Below are positions 35,003 to 43,455 of a stretch of DNA of 64,000 nt, one piece after another. This DNA is from Nitrospira sp. KM1 (GTDB lineage Bacteria > Nitrospirota > Nitrospiria > Nitrospirales > Nitrospiraceae), in contig NZ_AP022671.1 in NCBI RefSeq assembly GCF_011405515.1, positions 1,426,001 through 1,490,000 on the forward strand, written 5' to 3'. The notes under the pieces are model-generated. The model had not been told where the DNA came from. It saw only the letters and a list, made by a program, of their open reading frames with translations, and did not search any database. Made by a program: the position numbers and the translations under genes. How positions within the stretch are numbered: position 1 is the first letter of the stretch; the number at the start of each line of letters is the position of its first letter.

Positions 35003-36077
35003 CCAAGTCCCTTTTCATAATTTCTTTCAGGTGCTCCCCTGATTTCTTCAACACCTTTTGCCACCCGTGCTCCCAATCACGGATGCCGGCAAACCACGCG
35101 GAACACCCACGGCAAGGCCAGCACTCGGCCCCCCGCCCATCAAGGTGCATCTGCCTGTACCAGTTGAACTGTTCACCCTGCCAAATCTCTTTGATCGATG
35201 TGTCATTCACATTAGGAAACAGCGAGGCGGTGTTGAATGAAATATCTTGGCCGCACAATGCCACCCTCCCCAGTGTATCGACGTTCAGGCGTTCAAACGG
35301 CCAGACACAGGGCTCCGCCTTCGTCGTCGGAAGATTGGCATAGAGGTGCGGATCGACCGATTTCTTGAGATCGATGGTGGTATTACCGTCCCAAGAGAGA
35401 AACTTCCTAGTAATCACTTCGTCCACCCCGACTTCCTTGAGCCAAAAATCCACCGCCGCCTCCAATTTTCCCTCCAAGACCTGTTGACGAATAATCGAGA
35501 CTACAATGCGGTTGGTCGTGACATACTGCTTTCGCAGAGCAAGTGCGGCTTTGACGTTGCTGACATGTTTCGCCCACCACTGCTCTGAATTTCCGGGCTT
35601 TCCACTCCGAGGCGGTCGCAACACGGCATAGGTTTCATGGTCGGACGCATCCATGGAGAACTCGATCAGATCGATGCCGGCCCTGATGATGCGCTCCAGA
35701 TTACTCCGCAATTTTTCCGTCGGCCCGAACATACTGCCGTTCGTATTGAGCCACACGCGGGCGCCTTTGGACTTCGCATACTCAATCATCTCGACCATTT
35801 TGGGGTGCAGCATCGGCTCCCCTCCGCCGGTACAGCGCATCCATGCTCCATATGGACCGCTCTCGTCTGCAATCTTCTTCCACAGCTCCACCGGCATGAG
35901 ATCTCCATCGTGTTCTTTATAGAACCGTCGGATCTCAGAGTTGGAATCCGTATAGGGGCAATTCGGACAGCCCATGTTACAGGGATAAATAATGGAAAGA
36001 ATAACCATCAGAGGGAATTCTTCGGCGCCCTGTTTCAACCCATATTTCTTGTTATTAGTCTGTACTTGTTCAGTCAT
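34968..36077 (-). CDS. Radical SAM/SPASM protein
   Basis: A 369-residue radical SAM enzyme with the cluster motif C33-x3-C37-x2-C40 (YPCNMGCPNCPY), the TGGGEPML segment that binds SAM, and a C-terminal SPASM region (CVWPFERLNVDTLGRVALCG, then IKEIWQGEQFNWYR and CWPCRGC). This is the normal order of domains, in contrast to the larger protein at 22856-24895. A GGAAGGTT ribosome site precedes the ATG. It is separated by 125 bp (36078-36202, nothing seen) from the Wzt gene and overlaps the acetyltransferase gene. Such enzymes in surface-glycan loci may act as dehydrogenases or epimerases on sugars. The substrate cannot be named. Confidence 0.88.
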   Translation of the reverse strand: MTEQVQTNNKKYGLKQGAEEFPLMVILSIIYPCNMGCPNCPYTDSNSEIRRFYKEHDGDLMPVELWKKIADESGPYGAWMRCTGGGEPMLHPKMVEMIEYAKSKGARVWLNTNGSMFGPTEKLRSNLERIIRAGIDLIEFSMDASDHETYAVLRPPRSGKPGNSEQWWAKHVSNVKAALALRKQYVTTNRIVVSIIRQQVLEGKLEAAVDFWLKEVGVDEVITRKFLSWDGNTTIDLKKSVDPHLYANLPTTKAEPCVWPFERLNVDTLGRVALCGQDISFNTASLFPNVNDTSIKEIWQGEQFNWYRQMHLDGRGAECWPCRGCSAWFAGIRDWEHGWQKVLKKSGEHLKEIMKRDLGVEVEVYQPKV

Positions 36078-36202
36078 AACCTTCCGATTCCTTTTCCGGT
36101 CATCCTCCGAAATCTCACTATCCTAACACCCTACACGTCCCGGTCCAAACCCGCGTGCACAGGATCTCCCTTCGGCCAGGCCTATCGACTCAGCTGAGCT
36201 TC

Positions 36203-37630
36203 TCAATTGCGGAATTCCCGGACATTCAATGAACTCTCCAGCGCCACAAACCCATCGATCATGCCCTCTTTTCTCGGGGTGACTGTAAACGTGAGACAGG
36301 TGGGCACGACGTCAAGAAACACCCAATCCGCCCGGCACACACCTGGAGGCTGAGCCAACCCTGTCTCAACCATATAACTCCCATGCATTAATGGAAGCTT
36401 CAACTGCCAATCGAAGACATAGATGTGGCCGGCAGTATAGAGTTGCTTGGTGTCAGCATGCAGAGGCGTGCCTCCAAACACCACTCCCACCCCCTGTAAC
36501 GTCCGAATCTTGTAGCCCACGTTCACATGGTCCAACGTGTTGTTGAAGCGAACGACCAAACGCAGAGTGACGACATCGCCAAAATCGAAGACATCGGATG
36601 GCAGACCGTCTTTCAACATGGTAACGTTGAGCACTTCAGCCATTCCGTTTCCGCTTCGGTGCTTTGTAGCTCGTTCGCGGAAGCGCGCCACATCCCCGAG
36701 CCATTCTGTCGGCAGGGAGAGCCCATGCCTCTGTTTCGGTGTAGGCTCGAACCCAATCTCTCCGTCCGGCTCATCATGACTGGACCGAACATCCTCGGGA
36801 ATCGCTTCTGGTGCACGCCGATTATAATCCTCAATGTCGAGACGCTGGTAATGATCCGTCACTTGCTTGACCGGACCGTCATCGAGGACTTTGCCTTCAC
36901 TCAAAAGAATCGCCCGGTCGCACAGCTGTCGGACCACCCCGACATCGTGACTGACGAACAGGATTGTGACGCCCTGGCTCATGAGATGGCGAAGCCGGGT
37001 CATACACTTGGCCTGGAAAAACATATCACCAACGGACAATGCCTCATCTACAATCAATACTTTCGGATCGACTCCCGTCTGAACAGCGAACGCCAGTCGC
37101 ATCATCATGCCCGAGCTATAGGTTTTCATGGGCTGATCGATGAAGTCGCCGATATCGGCAAACCTGACAATGTCGTGAAAACGAGCTGCGACTTCCTCGT
37201 TCGATAGCCCGAGAATCTGGGCATTCAGAAACACGTTCTCACGCCCGGTAAATTCGGGGTTGAATCCGCTTCCCAATTCAAGCAATGCCGTGATCCGCCC
37301 GGTAGTGCGAACCTGACCGCCCGTCGGTTCCAGCGTGCCGGCGATGATCTGCAGGAGCGTGCTCTTGCCGGCCCCGTTGCGCCCGATGATCGCGACGACT
37401 TCTCCGGGGTCCACCCGCATGTTGACGTCATACAGCGCCCAATGTTCCCGGTAGAGTCTTCGCGACTGACCGCGCGCCCTCAAATGAAATGGGAGCCGGT
37501 CAAACAGGGCCTGCCGTAACCGGTCGCGCGGGTTGTCGAAAATCCTATAGCACTTGCTGATGGATTCCAGGGAGATTGAACTCATCGGGTCTTCATCGCG
37601 GAGAGCCGGACGAGGCGGGTCATACGACAT
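36203..37630 (-). CDS. ABC transporter ATP-binding protein Wzt with C-terminal glycan-binding domain
   Basis: The ATPase of an O-antigen ABC exporter. Residues about 15-260 contain Walker A GRNGAGKST (83-91), the YSSGMMMRLAFA signature and LIVDEALSVGD. The C-terminal ~150 residues form a beta-rich domain (LRLVVRFNNTLDHVNVGYKI, then TPLHADTKQLY) like the Wzt carbohydrate-binding domain that recognises the capped non-reducing end of the polymer. The start is uncertain. I use the ATG at 37630 (MSYDPPRP), which overlaps the permease gene by 11 bp; the next ATG at 37585 (MSSISLESIS) would be shorter by 15 residues and equally plausible. The binding domain implies a terminally modified polymer, for example methylated or carbamoylated. 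Confidence 0.92.
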   Translation of the reverse strand: MSYDPPRPALRDEDPMSSISLESISKCYRIFDNPRDRLRQALFDRLPFHLRARGQSRRLYREHWALYDVNMRVDPGEVVAIIGRNGAGKSTLLQIIAGTLEPTGGQVRTTGRITALLELGSGFNPEFTGRENVFLNAQILGLSNEEVAARFHDIVRFADIGDFIDQPMKTYSSGMMMRLAFAVQTGVDPKVLIVDEALSVGDMFFQAKCMTRLRHLMSQGVTILFVSHDVGVVRQLCDRAILLSEGKVLDDGPVKQVTDHYQRLDIEDYNRRAPEAIPEDVRSSHDEPDGEIGFEPTPKQRHGLSLPTEWLGDVARFRERATKHRSGNGMAEVLNVTMLKDGLPSDVFDFGDVVTLRLVVRFNNTLDHVNVGYKIRTLQGVGVVFGGTPLHADTKQLYTAGHIYVFDWQLKLPLMHGSYMVETGLAQPPGVCRADWVFLDVVPTCLTFTVTPRKEGMIDGFVALESSLNVREFRN

Positions 37631-38471
37631 CAGCAAACGCCGGCCGGAAACGCTGGAAGAGCCACATACCTGCCAGAGCGACGATCGTCGCCGCACCGGC
37701 ATAGGCAACCCAATGCAGCCAGTTCGGCGGAGTCCCAAGTATCAGGACCTGCCGTAACGCCTCAATTGGATACGTCAGCGGATTCAAGTAGATGAGCGGG
37801 CGTGCCATAGACGGTACGGATGAGACCGGGTAGAAAATCGGGCTCAAAAAGAGCAAGACTGACATCGCAACCCCTATCACCTGGTTGATGTCGCGCAGAA
37901 ACACGCCGACGGCGGCAAGCAGCCAGGCAACACCCGCGGTGAAGATCAAGAGCGGAGTCAGCACGACCGGTATCAGCAATGCGGTGGCTGCAAGATGGTG
38001 TTTCTGCACGATCAGAAATAGGCAGAGGAGACCGATGCTGATCAGCGCATGAACGGTCGAAGTTGCCAGGTGAGAGAGGGGCAACAATTCCAGCGGGAAT
38101 ACGATCTTCTTGACATAATTGGGATTGGCAAGGACCGCACCTGGCGCCCGGGAGATGGTATCCGAAAACACACCGTATACGACAAGGCCACAATACAGCA
38201 TCTGAACGAAATCAACGATGTTCCCCTGTCCGCGCCACCGCACATTGAAGATTCCGCCGAATACAAATGCATAAACAGCAAGCATCAACAGAGGATGTAT
38301 CACCACCCACGAGAGACCAAGTGCAGTGCCGCGGTATTTACCTTGGATGTCCCTGGCGACGAGCGTTCGAAACAATCCCCGATTGTTCCAGACAGACCGA
38401 AAAAAGGAAGGAAGGTCGGATCGCCGTATGTTCAGCGGGTGACGATGTTCAACTGATACGGCGTGCCGCAT
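37620..38471 (-). CDS. ABC-2 type polysaccharide export permease Wzm
   Basis: A 283-residue inner-membrane permease with about six hydrophobic segments. The cytoplasmic N-terminus (LFRTLVARDIQGKYRGTALG) and FSDTISRAPGAVLANPNYVKK in the first loop are hallmarks of Wzm/KpsM-type ABC-2 permeases. It pairs with the adjacent Wzt. The two export a fully polymerised glycan across the inner membrane. The ATG at 38471 is one base after the methyltransferase stop. Confidence 0.92.
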   Translation of the reverse strand: MRHAVSVEHRHPLNIRRSDLPSFFRSVWNNRGLFRTLVARDIQGKYRGTALGLSWVVIHPLLMLAVYAFVFGGIFNVRWRGQGNIVDFVQMLYCGLVVYGVFSDTISRAPGAVLANPNYVKKIVFPLELLPLSHLATSTVHALISIGLLCLFLIVQKHHLAATALLIPVVLTPLLIFTAGVAWLLAAVGVFLRDINQVIGVAMSVLLFLSPIFYPVSSVPSMARPLIYLNPLTYPIEALRQVLILGTPPNWLHWVAYAGAATIVALAGMWLFQRFRPAFADVV

Positions 38472-38472
38472 A

Positions 38473-39477
38473 CTAGGACTTTCTTCGCCCGACGAGGTCG
38501 AACAATGCCCCTTCCCGTGCGATGGTTCCCAGCCATGCGAGTTGCGTCAGGAGCCGTTGGGCTTTATTCCCCGGCTCGGTCTTCTCGAACAATGTACGGG
38601 ATTCTTCACTTGCCGTGCCGAGAATGGGAGGGCTGGCATTTAGGAATTCGACATCGTTCTCCTTAAACCATTGCAGAACGTCGTCGATTGAATGCCATGT
38701 TTCATGAGGATTGTAGTACTGGTCCTTGATCCAGATATCCGCTTTCCGGGCATCATGAATGCGCGAACGCACAACGAAATCGATCCTGGGTCCGAAGAGG
38801 CCGATCAGCTTGGCGCGGATCCACGTCGGGACTCTTGCCCAATAATTGTACAATCCCACCATGACGATGCCGCCCGGCCTGACCTTCTTCACGATGTGCG
38901 CGAACGCCCGGCGGGCATCAAAGGTGTGATGCAACACCCCGTGTGAAATCACCACATCGAACGATGCATCCTTGATCGCCAAGGCGAAAATGTTCATCTG
39001 AGCGAAGGCGCTTCGCGAGAGTTGGTTGCGGCGCTTGTGTTCCAGCGCCAGGCCGAGACTGCTCAAGGACAGGTCGATGCCGAGGGTATGATTATTGTTC
39101 AACTGCAGAAAGTGAGTCAGCTGACCGGTTCCACACCCGCATTCCAGAATCAACTTGTTGTAGCCGATGGTCTGCAGCAAGCCGCGTGTAAAGGTATTCT
39201 CGTAGCCCTTGTTGACCAGTTCCCCGAATTCTTCCAGCCCTTCGTAGCTGGGAAACGGATGTTCCTCATAAAACCCCCGAACCTTGCTGGTGATCTGGCG
39301 GTTTTCCGATTCGGCCGGCCTGTACAACGACGGCACGCCATCGACGAGTGGAAACACTTCATTCGTGCTTCTGCACCGTAGTCCCTCATCGCACACTTCC
39401 AACCCGGTCTCATCGCCACATCCTGGAGACTTGAGACAGGGCAGGATCTTTTCGCTAAAGAGGGCGGCCGTGCTCAC
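38473..39477 (-). CDS. SAM methyltransferase with N-terminal Trm112-like segment
   Basis: A 334-residue protein. The N-terminal ~50 residues contain four cysteines (CLKSPGC, then CDEGLRC) and end in FPLVDGVPSLY, as in Trm112-like zinc domains. The methyltransferase domain follows (LECGCGTGQLTHF, then FDVVISHGVLHHT and VRPGGIVMVGLYNYWARV). I start at the GTG at 39477, which overlaps the carbamoyltransferase stop as GTGA. A longer frame would sit 70 bp inside that gene. Being between the carbamoyltransferase and Wzm genes, it is a candidate for the chain-terminal methylation that Wzt proteins with a binding domain recognise. Confidence 0.84.
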   Translation of the reverse strand: MSTAALFSEKILPCLKSPGCGDETGLEVCDEGLRCRSTNEVFPLVDGVPSLYRPAESENRQITSKVRGFYEEHPFPSYEGLEEFGELVNKGYENTFTRGLLQTIGYNKLILECGCGTGQLTHFLQLNNNHTLGIDLSLSSLGLALEHKRRNQLSRSAFAQMNIFALAIKDASFDVVISHGVLHHTFDARRAFAHIVKKVRPGGIVMVGLYNYWARVPTWIRAKLIGLFGPRIDFVVRSRIHDARKADIWIKDQYYNPHETWHSIDDVLQWFKENDVEFLNASPPILGTASEESRTLFEKTEPGNKAQRLLTQLAWLGTIAREGALFDLVGRRKS

Positions 39478-41264
39478 TGCTCGCTCTTCATCAAGACATA
39501 GTTGCCGACTACCAGCATATCCATTTCTGTTCCCATGAAACACCTGTAGGCGTCTTCGGGTGAACAGACGATCGGTTCGTCCCTGATATTAAAACTAGTA
39601 TTGATCAAAACCCCGCAACCGGTACGCGCTCGAAACGCCCCCAAGAGTCTGGCAAACCTGGCATTGGTCCGCGCGTCAACGGTCTGTACACGAGCCGAGA
39701 GATCGACGTGCGTCACAGCCGGGATATCGCTTCGCGAGACTTTCAATTTTTCGATGCCGGCGAGCGCCTGCTCCTCCTGTGTCAATTCCCGGCACCGCCC
39801 CTTCTGGACGCCGGCCACGAGTAGCATATACGGGCTATCATCATTCAAGTCGAAATACTGATTCACGTCTTCCCGAAGCACCGCCGGCGCAAATGGGCGG
39901 AAGCTTTCCCTGTACTTGATCTTCATATTGAGGATCCGTTGCATGTTCGGCGAACGGGGATCGCCCAAGATGGATCGATTCCCTAAGGCACGTGGTCCAA
40001 ACTCCATGCGTCCCTGAAACCAGCCGACCACCCGTTCTTGCACCAATGCACTGACGACGGTCTCGTACAACTCATCGTCCATCAACCGGCGGTAGACGGC
40101 GCCATATCCTTCGAGACATCGCGTGATCCGTTCTTCGTCAAACTCTGGCCCGAGATAGCTCCCGCCCATCGCGTCCCGGGACGGATCCGGCGTTCGGGGA
40201 ACATTCCCCTGTTTGTAGGTGATGGCCAAGGCGACGCCGATTGCGCTGCCCGCGTCCCCTGAGGCAGGTTGAATCCAGAGCTTATCGAACAGCCCTGCCT
40301 GATGGATCTTCCCGTTCGCCACGCAGTTGAGAGCCACGCCTCCGGCCAAACACAGATTACGCTCTCCCGTTTCCCTCCGTATGGTTCGACAGATCTTTAA
40401 CACCGTCTCTTCGGTGACGACTTGGATCGAACGCGCCAGATCCATATCCCGCTGTGTCAGAGGAGCGCGGGAGGATCGCGCGGGAGCTCCAAACAAGTCG
40501 GCAAATCTCGGATTGGTCATTTTCAGCCCGGTGCAATAATCGAAATACTGCATGTCCAGCCGAAATGAGCCGTCCGGTTTGACATCGATCAGATGGTCGT
40601 AGATCTGCCGAACGAATTTCGGCTCACCATACGGAGCGAGTCCCATCACTTTGTATTCACCTTCGTTCACCTTGAATCCCAGGTAATAGGTGAACGCGGC
40701 ATACAGCAACCCCAATGAATGAGGGAAGCGAATCTCTTTGAGCAAATCGAGTTCAGCCCCTGCCCCGCGACCGATCGTGGTGGTCGCCCATTCACCGACT
40801 CCATCCATGACCAGGACGGCGGCTCGGTCGAATGGAGATGGATAGAATGCGCTGGCTGCATGGGAATGATGGTGGAATCCAAAAAGGATTTGGTCTTCAC
40901 GGCACGAACCAAATCCCAGGCCATTGAGTTCCTTGTGAATCAGGTTTTTTTGCAGAAGCTTTTCCTTGACCCACACAGGCAACGCGCGGGCGAACGAACG
41001 GAAGCCGGAAGGGGCGAACGAGAAATAGGTTTCCAGAAGACGATCGAATGTCAGGACGGGTTTGTCGTAGAAGCCCACGTATGCGACTTCGTCGAGTGTG
41101 ACTCCCGCCTCACGCAGACAGTATGCAATGGCATGGCTCGGGAATATGGCATCGTGCTTCACACGGGTGAACCGCTCCTCCTGAGCAGCCGCCAGGATCT
41201 GCCCGTCACGGACGATGGCCGCTGCACTATCGTGATAAAAGGCAGAAATGCCCAGGACGATCAT
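39474..41264 (-). CDS. NodU/CmcH family carbamoyltransferase
   Basis: A 596-residue enzyme that transfers a carbamoyl group from carbamoyl phosphate to a hydroxyl. Family marks are ISAFYHDSAAA at the N-terminus, QEERFTRVKHD, the metal-binding H131-H-H-S-H135, VLVMDGVGEW, and the C-terminal NodU domain with GRMEFGPRALGNRSIL and ESFRPFAP. Length is normal. The next two genes upstream encode small SxtJ-like and DUF5989-like membrane proteins that regularly accompany this family, so the three likely form a membrane-associated carbamoylation unit that decorates the exported glycan. Confidence 0.93.
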   Translation of the reverse strand: MIVLGISAFYHDSAAAIVRDGQILAAAQEERFTRVKHDAIFPSHAIAYCLREAGVTLDEVAYVGFYDKPVLTFDRLLETYFSFAPSGFRSFARALPVWVKEKLLQKNLIHKELNGLGFGSCREDQILFGFHHHSHAASAFYPSPFDRAAVLVMDGVGEWATTTIGRGAGAELDLLKEIRFPHSLGLLYAAFTYYLGFKVNEGEYKVMGLAPYGEPKFVRQIYDHLIDVKPDGSFRLDMQYFDYCTGLKMTNPRFADLFGAPARSSRAPLTQRDMDLARSIQVVTEETVLKICRTIRRETGERNLCLAGGVALNCVANGKIHQAGLFDKLWIQPASGDAGSAIGVALAITYKQGNVPRTPDPSRDAMGGSYLGPEFDEERITRCLEGYGAVYRRLMDDELYETVVSALVQERVVGWFQGRMEFGPRALGNRSILGDPRSPNMQRILNMKIKYRESFRPFAPAVLREDVNQYFDLNDDSPYMLLVAGVQKGRCRELTQEEQALAGIEKLKVSRSDIPAVTHVDLSARVQTVDARTNARFARLLGAFRARTGCGVLINTSFNIRDEPIVCSPEDAYRCFMGTEMDMLVVGNYVLMKSEQ

Positions 41265-41276
41265 GTGATGAAAGGA

Positions 41277-41429
41277 TCAAAACAACGCATAGATGAATGG
41301 AGCGACCGCGCTGGTTTGCACAACGACGATCAGACCACCTATGGCCAGTAAAAGAATAATGGCCGGAATCATCCAAAACTTTTGGTAGACCTTTGCATAC
41401 TTTATCAGTTGACCGAATAGTGAAAGCAT
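41277..41429 (-). CDS. DUF5989-like 50-residue membrane protein
   Basis: A small gene of 51 codons (stop included) between the carbamoyltransferase (12 bp downstream) and the SxtJ-like gene (21 bp upstream). The product starts MLSLFGQLIKYAKVYQKFWM, continues with one hydrophobic helix (about residues 21-38, IPAIILLLAIGGLIVVVQ) and ends S-A-V-A-P-F-I-Y-A-L-F. This layout and the closing PFIYxLF are characteristic of the DUF5989 / SxtK-like partner of NodU carbamoyltransferases. GGAG about ten bases before the ATG is an acceptable ribosome site. Function unknown; probably anchors or assists the enzyme at the membrane. Confidence 0.86.
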   Translation of the reverse strand: MLSLFGQLIKYAKVYQKFWMIPAIILLLAIGGLIVVVQTSAVAPFIYALF

Positions 41430-41450
41430 TGGCCACTCCGGGCAGGGGGG

Positions 41451-41849
41451 TTAAAACTGATCGGACAGATTGTCTTTTTCAAGTTGACGACCGACCGATG
41501 TCCAATAACTATCGCAGCCGACCTCAATGCGTCGATGCAGCGGATCACGCCCTACGATCCGCATGAGGAATGCAACGGGTGTGACAAACCCATAATAGAC
41601 GGCTCCCAAAACAACCGTATTATTCACATGGGCAATCTTGGGAGCAATCCAGGAGAACAGACGGTTGAGCGGCATGAGCAACCCGGGCGCAGCAGCCGAA
41701 AGCATCGCCAGAAAAGCCGCGATGGACAGGGGCCATGTGAGTGCGCGATCAAACGCCCACCATCCGACAAGAGAGAGGATCGCGATCACCCCTGCGAGGG
41801 TATATCCGAAGGCGCGATCAGTTTGTCTCGGATGTTTCATGGAGTTCAT
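41451..41849 (-). CDS. SxtJ family membrane protein
   Basis: A 132-residue protein with two or three hydrophobic segments (about residues 16-35, 37-58 and 72-92) and a C-terminal RRIEVGCDSYWTSV, the pattern of SxtJ proteins found with carbamoyltransferases in saxitoxin and other natural-product or glycan clusters. I start at the ATG at 41849 (MNSMKHPRQTDRAFGY), since the frame upstream runs into the preceding gene and loses homology. An ATG three codons further in is equally possible. No clear ribosome site is seen before either. The biochemical role is not established. Confidence 0.85.
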   Translation of the reverse strand: MNSMKHPRQTDRAFGYTLAGVIAILSLVGWWAFDRALTWPLSIAAFLAMLSAAAPGLLMPLNRLFSWIAPKIAHVNNTVVLGAVYYGFVTPVAFLMRIVGRDPLHRRIEVGCDSYWTSVGRQLEKDNLSDQF

Positions 41850-41865
41850 GGTCGTGCCGGTTGGA

Positions 41866-43353
41866 TCACGGACGTCGTTCGGCACTCGGCTCCCGCGGCA
41901 GTCCTGCCCGGATGCTTTCGATATGGGGTCCGATCGTCTTCCACACTTCGCGAGCAAAAAACCTATTGATCGCAGGGCCAGGATGGGCGTCATCGGGTAA
42001 TGCCCACAGCTTTTTTTCAGGCACATTCCGGAACTCTGCCAGATAGGACTGGTGCAAATTCGTCGTCTTGAACCCCGCATTCGCAAACACGTCACTCAAT
42101 ATGTCGTACTTGCGGATTTGACTCGAAGCCTCCGGCGCGACTGGACTGATGAGAACGAACGCATACCCCGGTATCCCTCGTGAGGCGAGCGTATCGCCGA
42201 GCCTCTGGACTGCCCGTACCCACGGGCCTCTGTATCGTTTGGCTGGGTCGTAGATGTCCTCCTCCCATTGGACATACGTATACTTAAGTCCGTACATATC
42301 ACCGATGCGGTTGATGTAGTAGTCGAGGAAGCGCCAGAACATCAGTTCAAAAGGCAACCGTTTGAAGACGACCCAGTCCGCTTGCTGCCCGCTGGGTTCG
42401 GTCATCGGAGGGCCGGGATCATTGGTGACGACTCCCACGACCACAAGGTCAGGATGAAACGCCAGTCCCTCACGCCGAAGCGCGGCGAGTTGATCGGCAG
42501 TACTCCAACCGTTTTTCGCGAGGCTAATGACCTCGACCCGCGAACCGGCCATGTCCGAGATCAGTCTGGGATAGGTCTCGTCGTCAGCAATTCCCCACCC
42601 GAAGGTCATCGAGTCACCCAGGATTAGGACTCGGATACGCCCGTCAGTATTTTCCACATGATGATCGACGTCACGATATCCCTTGGAATTCACCGTGGGA
42701 GTGATGCGAGGGGGAAACTGGCCGAGCGTCCCCACCACGTGGAGTTTGGCGAATTCGGTCCGCAAGAACAACTCGAACGGAATAATGACGATCGCAAGAC
42801 CGATGGCCATAAATAACACTGGTGCTCCTGCGCGATGTACGAACGTTCCCGGTCCAAAGATCGAAAGCGCCAGTAATAGCAGCGTTGCGCCAAGTCCGTA
42901 CCAGGGAACCGAGACCGGATAATGAACGCGATAGACTCGTCCATTGAGAACAGGATTCGAATTGTCGGACGAGGAGAAGAGTAACTGGCTTCCCCAGTGG
43001 GAATATAGGCCTTCACCGTGCTGACGAATATTGTCATGAAAACTGTGCGCGGGACCGAGCAACACGTCGTTCTCCGAGAAGGTCAATATCGACATATCCG
43101 GACGGTCCGCACGATCTGATGCAGTCCAGACGCTCAACGAAGGCAGATTGTATGCGTACATGAATCCATCGGAATGACCCATCAGTGCATTGCTCAGAGT
43201 ATAGTTGCGGACCCACGGCTTGACCCACGATAGTCCAGCCATCACATTCACGAGGATCAGCACGATGATGAGAGATACACGAACTTTCTGGTGCCATCCC
43301 ATGGCCACGGAAGTTCTGGCAAGCACCGGGTCCGACAAACCTTCCATATCCAT
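41866..43353 (-). CDS. Membrane-anchored SGNH hydrolase with extracytoplasmic YSxWG/SDNS module
   Basis: A 495-residue protein. After a first membrane helix (about 26-44) comes the shared module (61-144: H103 and H106, Y117-S-H-W120-G, SDNSNP at 129-134, N137-G-R). Two more helices (about 153-168 and 176-193) follow, then an SGNH esterase/acyltransferase domain with GDSMTFG (catalytic S248), N-G-W-S-T, VVTND (N311) and the C-terminal D-D-A-H catalytic pair. With a positively charged N-terminus inside, both the module and the hydrolase would face the periplasm. I chose the ATG at 43353; a GTG 12 codons upstream is possible. A glycan O-acyl esterase or transferase role is likely. The 102 bp before it hold no gene. 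Confidence 0.83.
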   Translation of the reverse strand: MDMEGLSDPVLARTSVAMGWHQKVRVSLIIVLILVNVMAGLSWVKPWVRNYTLSNALMGHSDGFMYAYNLPSLSVWTASDRADRPDMSILTFSENDVLLGPAHSFHDNIRQHGEGLYSHWGSQLLFSSSDNSNPVLNGRVYRVHYPVSVPWYGLGATLLLLALSIFGPGTFVHRAGAPVLFMAIGLAIVIIPFELFLRTEFAKLHVVGTLGQFPPRITPTVNSKGYRDVDHHVENTDGRIRVLILGDSMTFGWGIADDETYPRLISDMAGSRVEVISLAKNGWSTADQLAALRREGLAFHPDLVVVGVVTNDPGPPMTEPSGQQADWVVFKRLPFELMFWRFLDYYINRIGDMYGLKYTYVQWEEDIYDPAKRYRGPWVRAVQRLGDTLASRGIPGYAFVLISPVAPEASSQIRKYDILSDVFANAGFKTTNLHQSYLAEFRNVPEKKLWALPDDAHPGPAINRFFAREVWKTIGPHIESIRAGLPREPSAERRP

Positions 43354-43455
43354 TGTCACCGGCGATCGTCGAAGCGATTCTCCCGGCACAAAGACAGCAT
43401 TGTGCGGAGGCGAAGGGCCACGATGCTCTCAGCACTGAACCTGGCGCTTCTGCTG

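Noticed and set aside
41850-42095. N-terminal 82-codon extension of the SxtJ-like gene
   Set aside because: It lies inside the SGNH hydrolase gene in another frame and is not hydrophobic or family-like. The ATG at 41849 gives the normal length.
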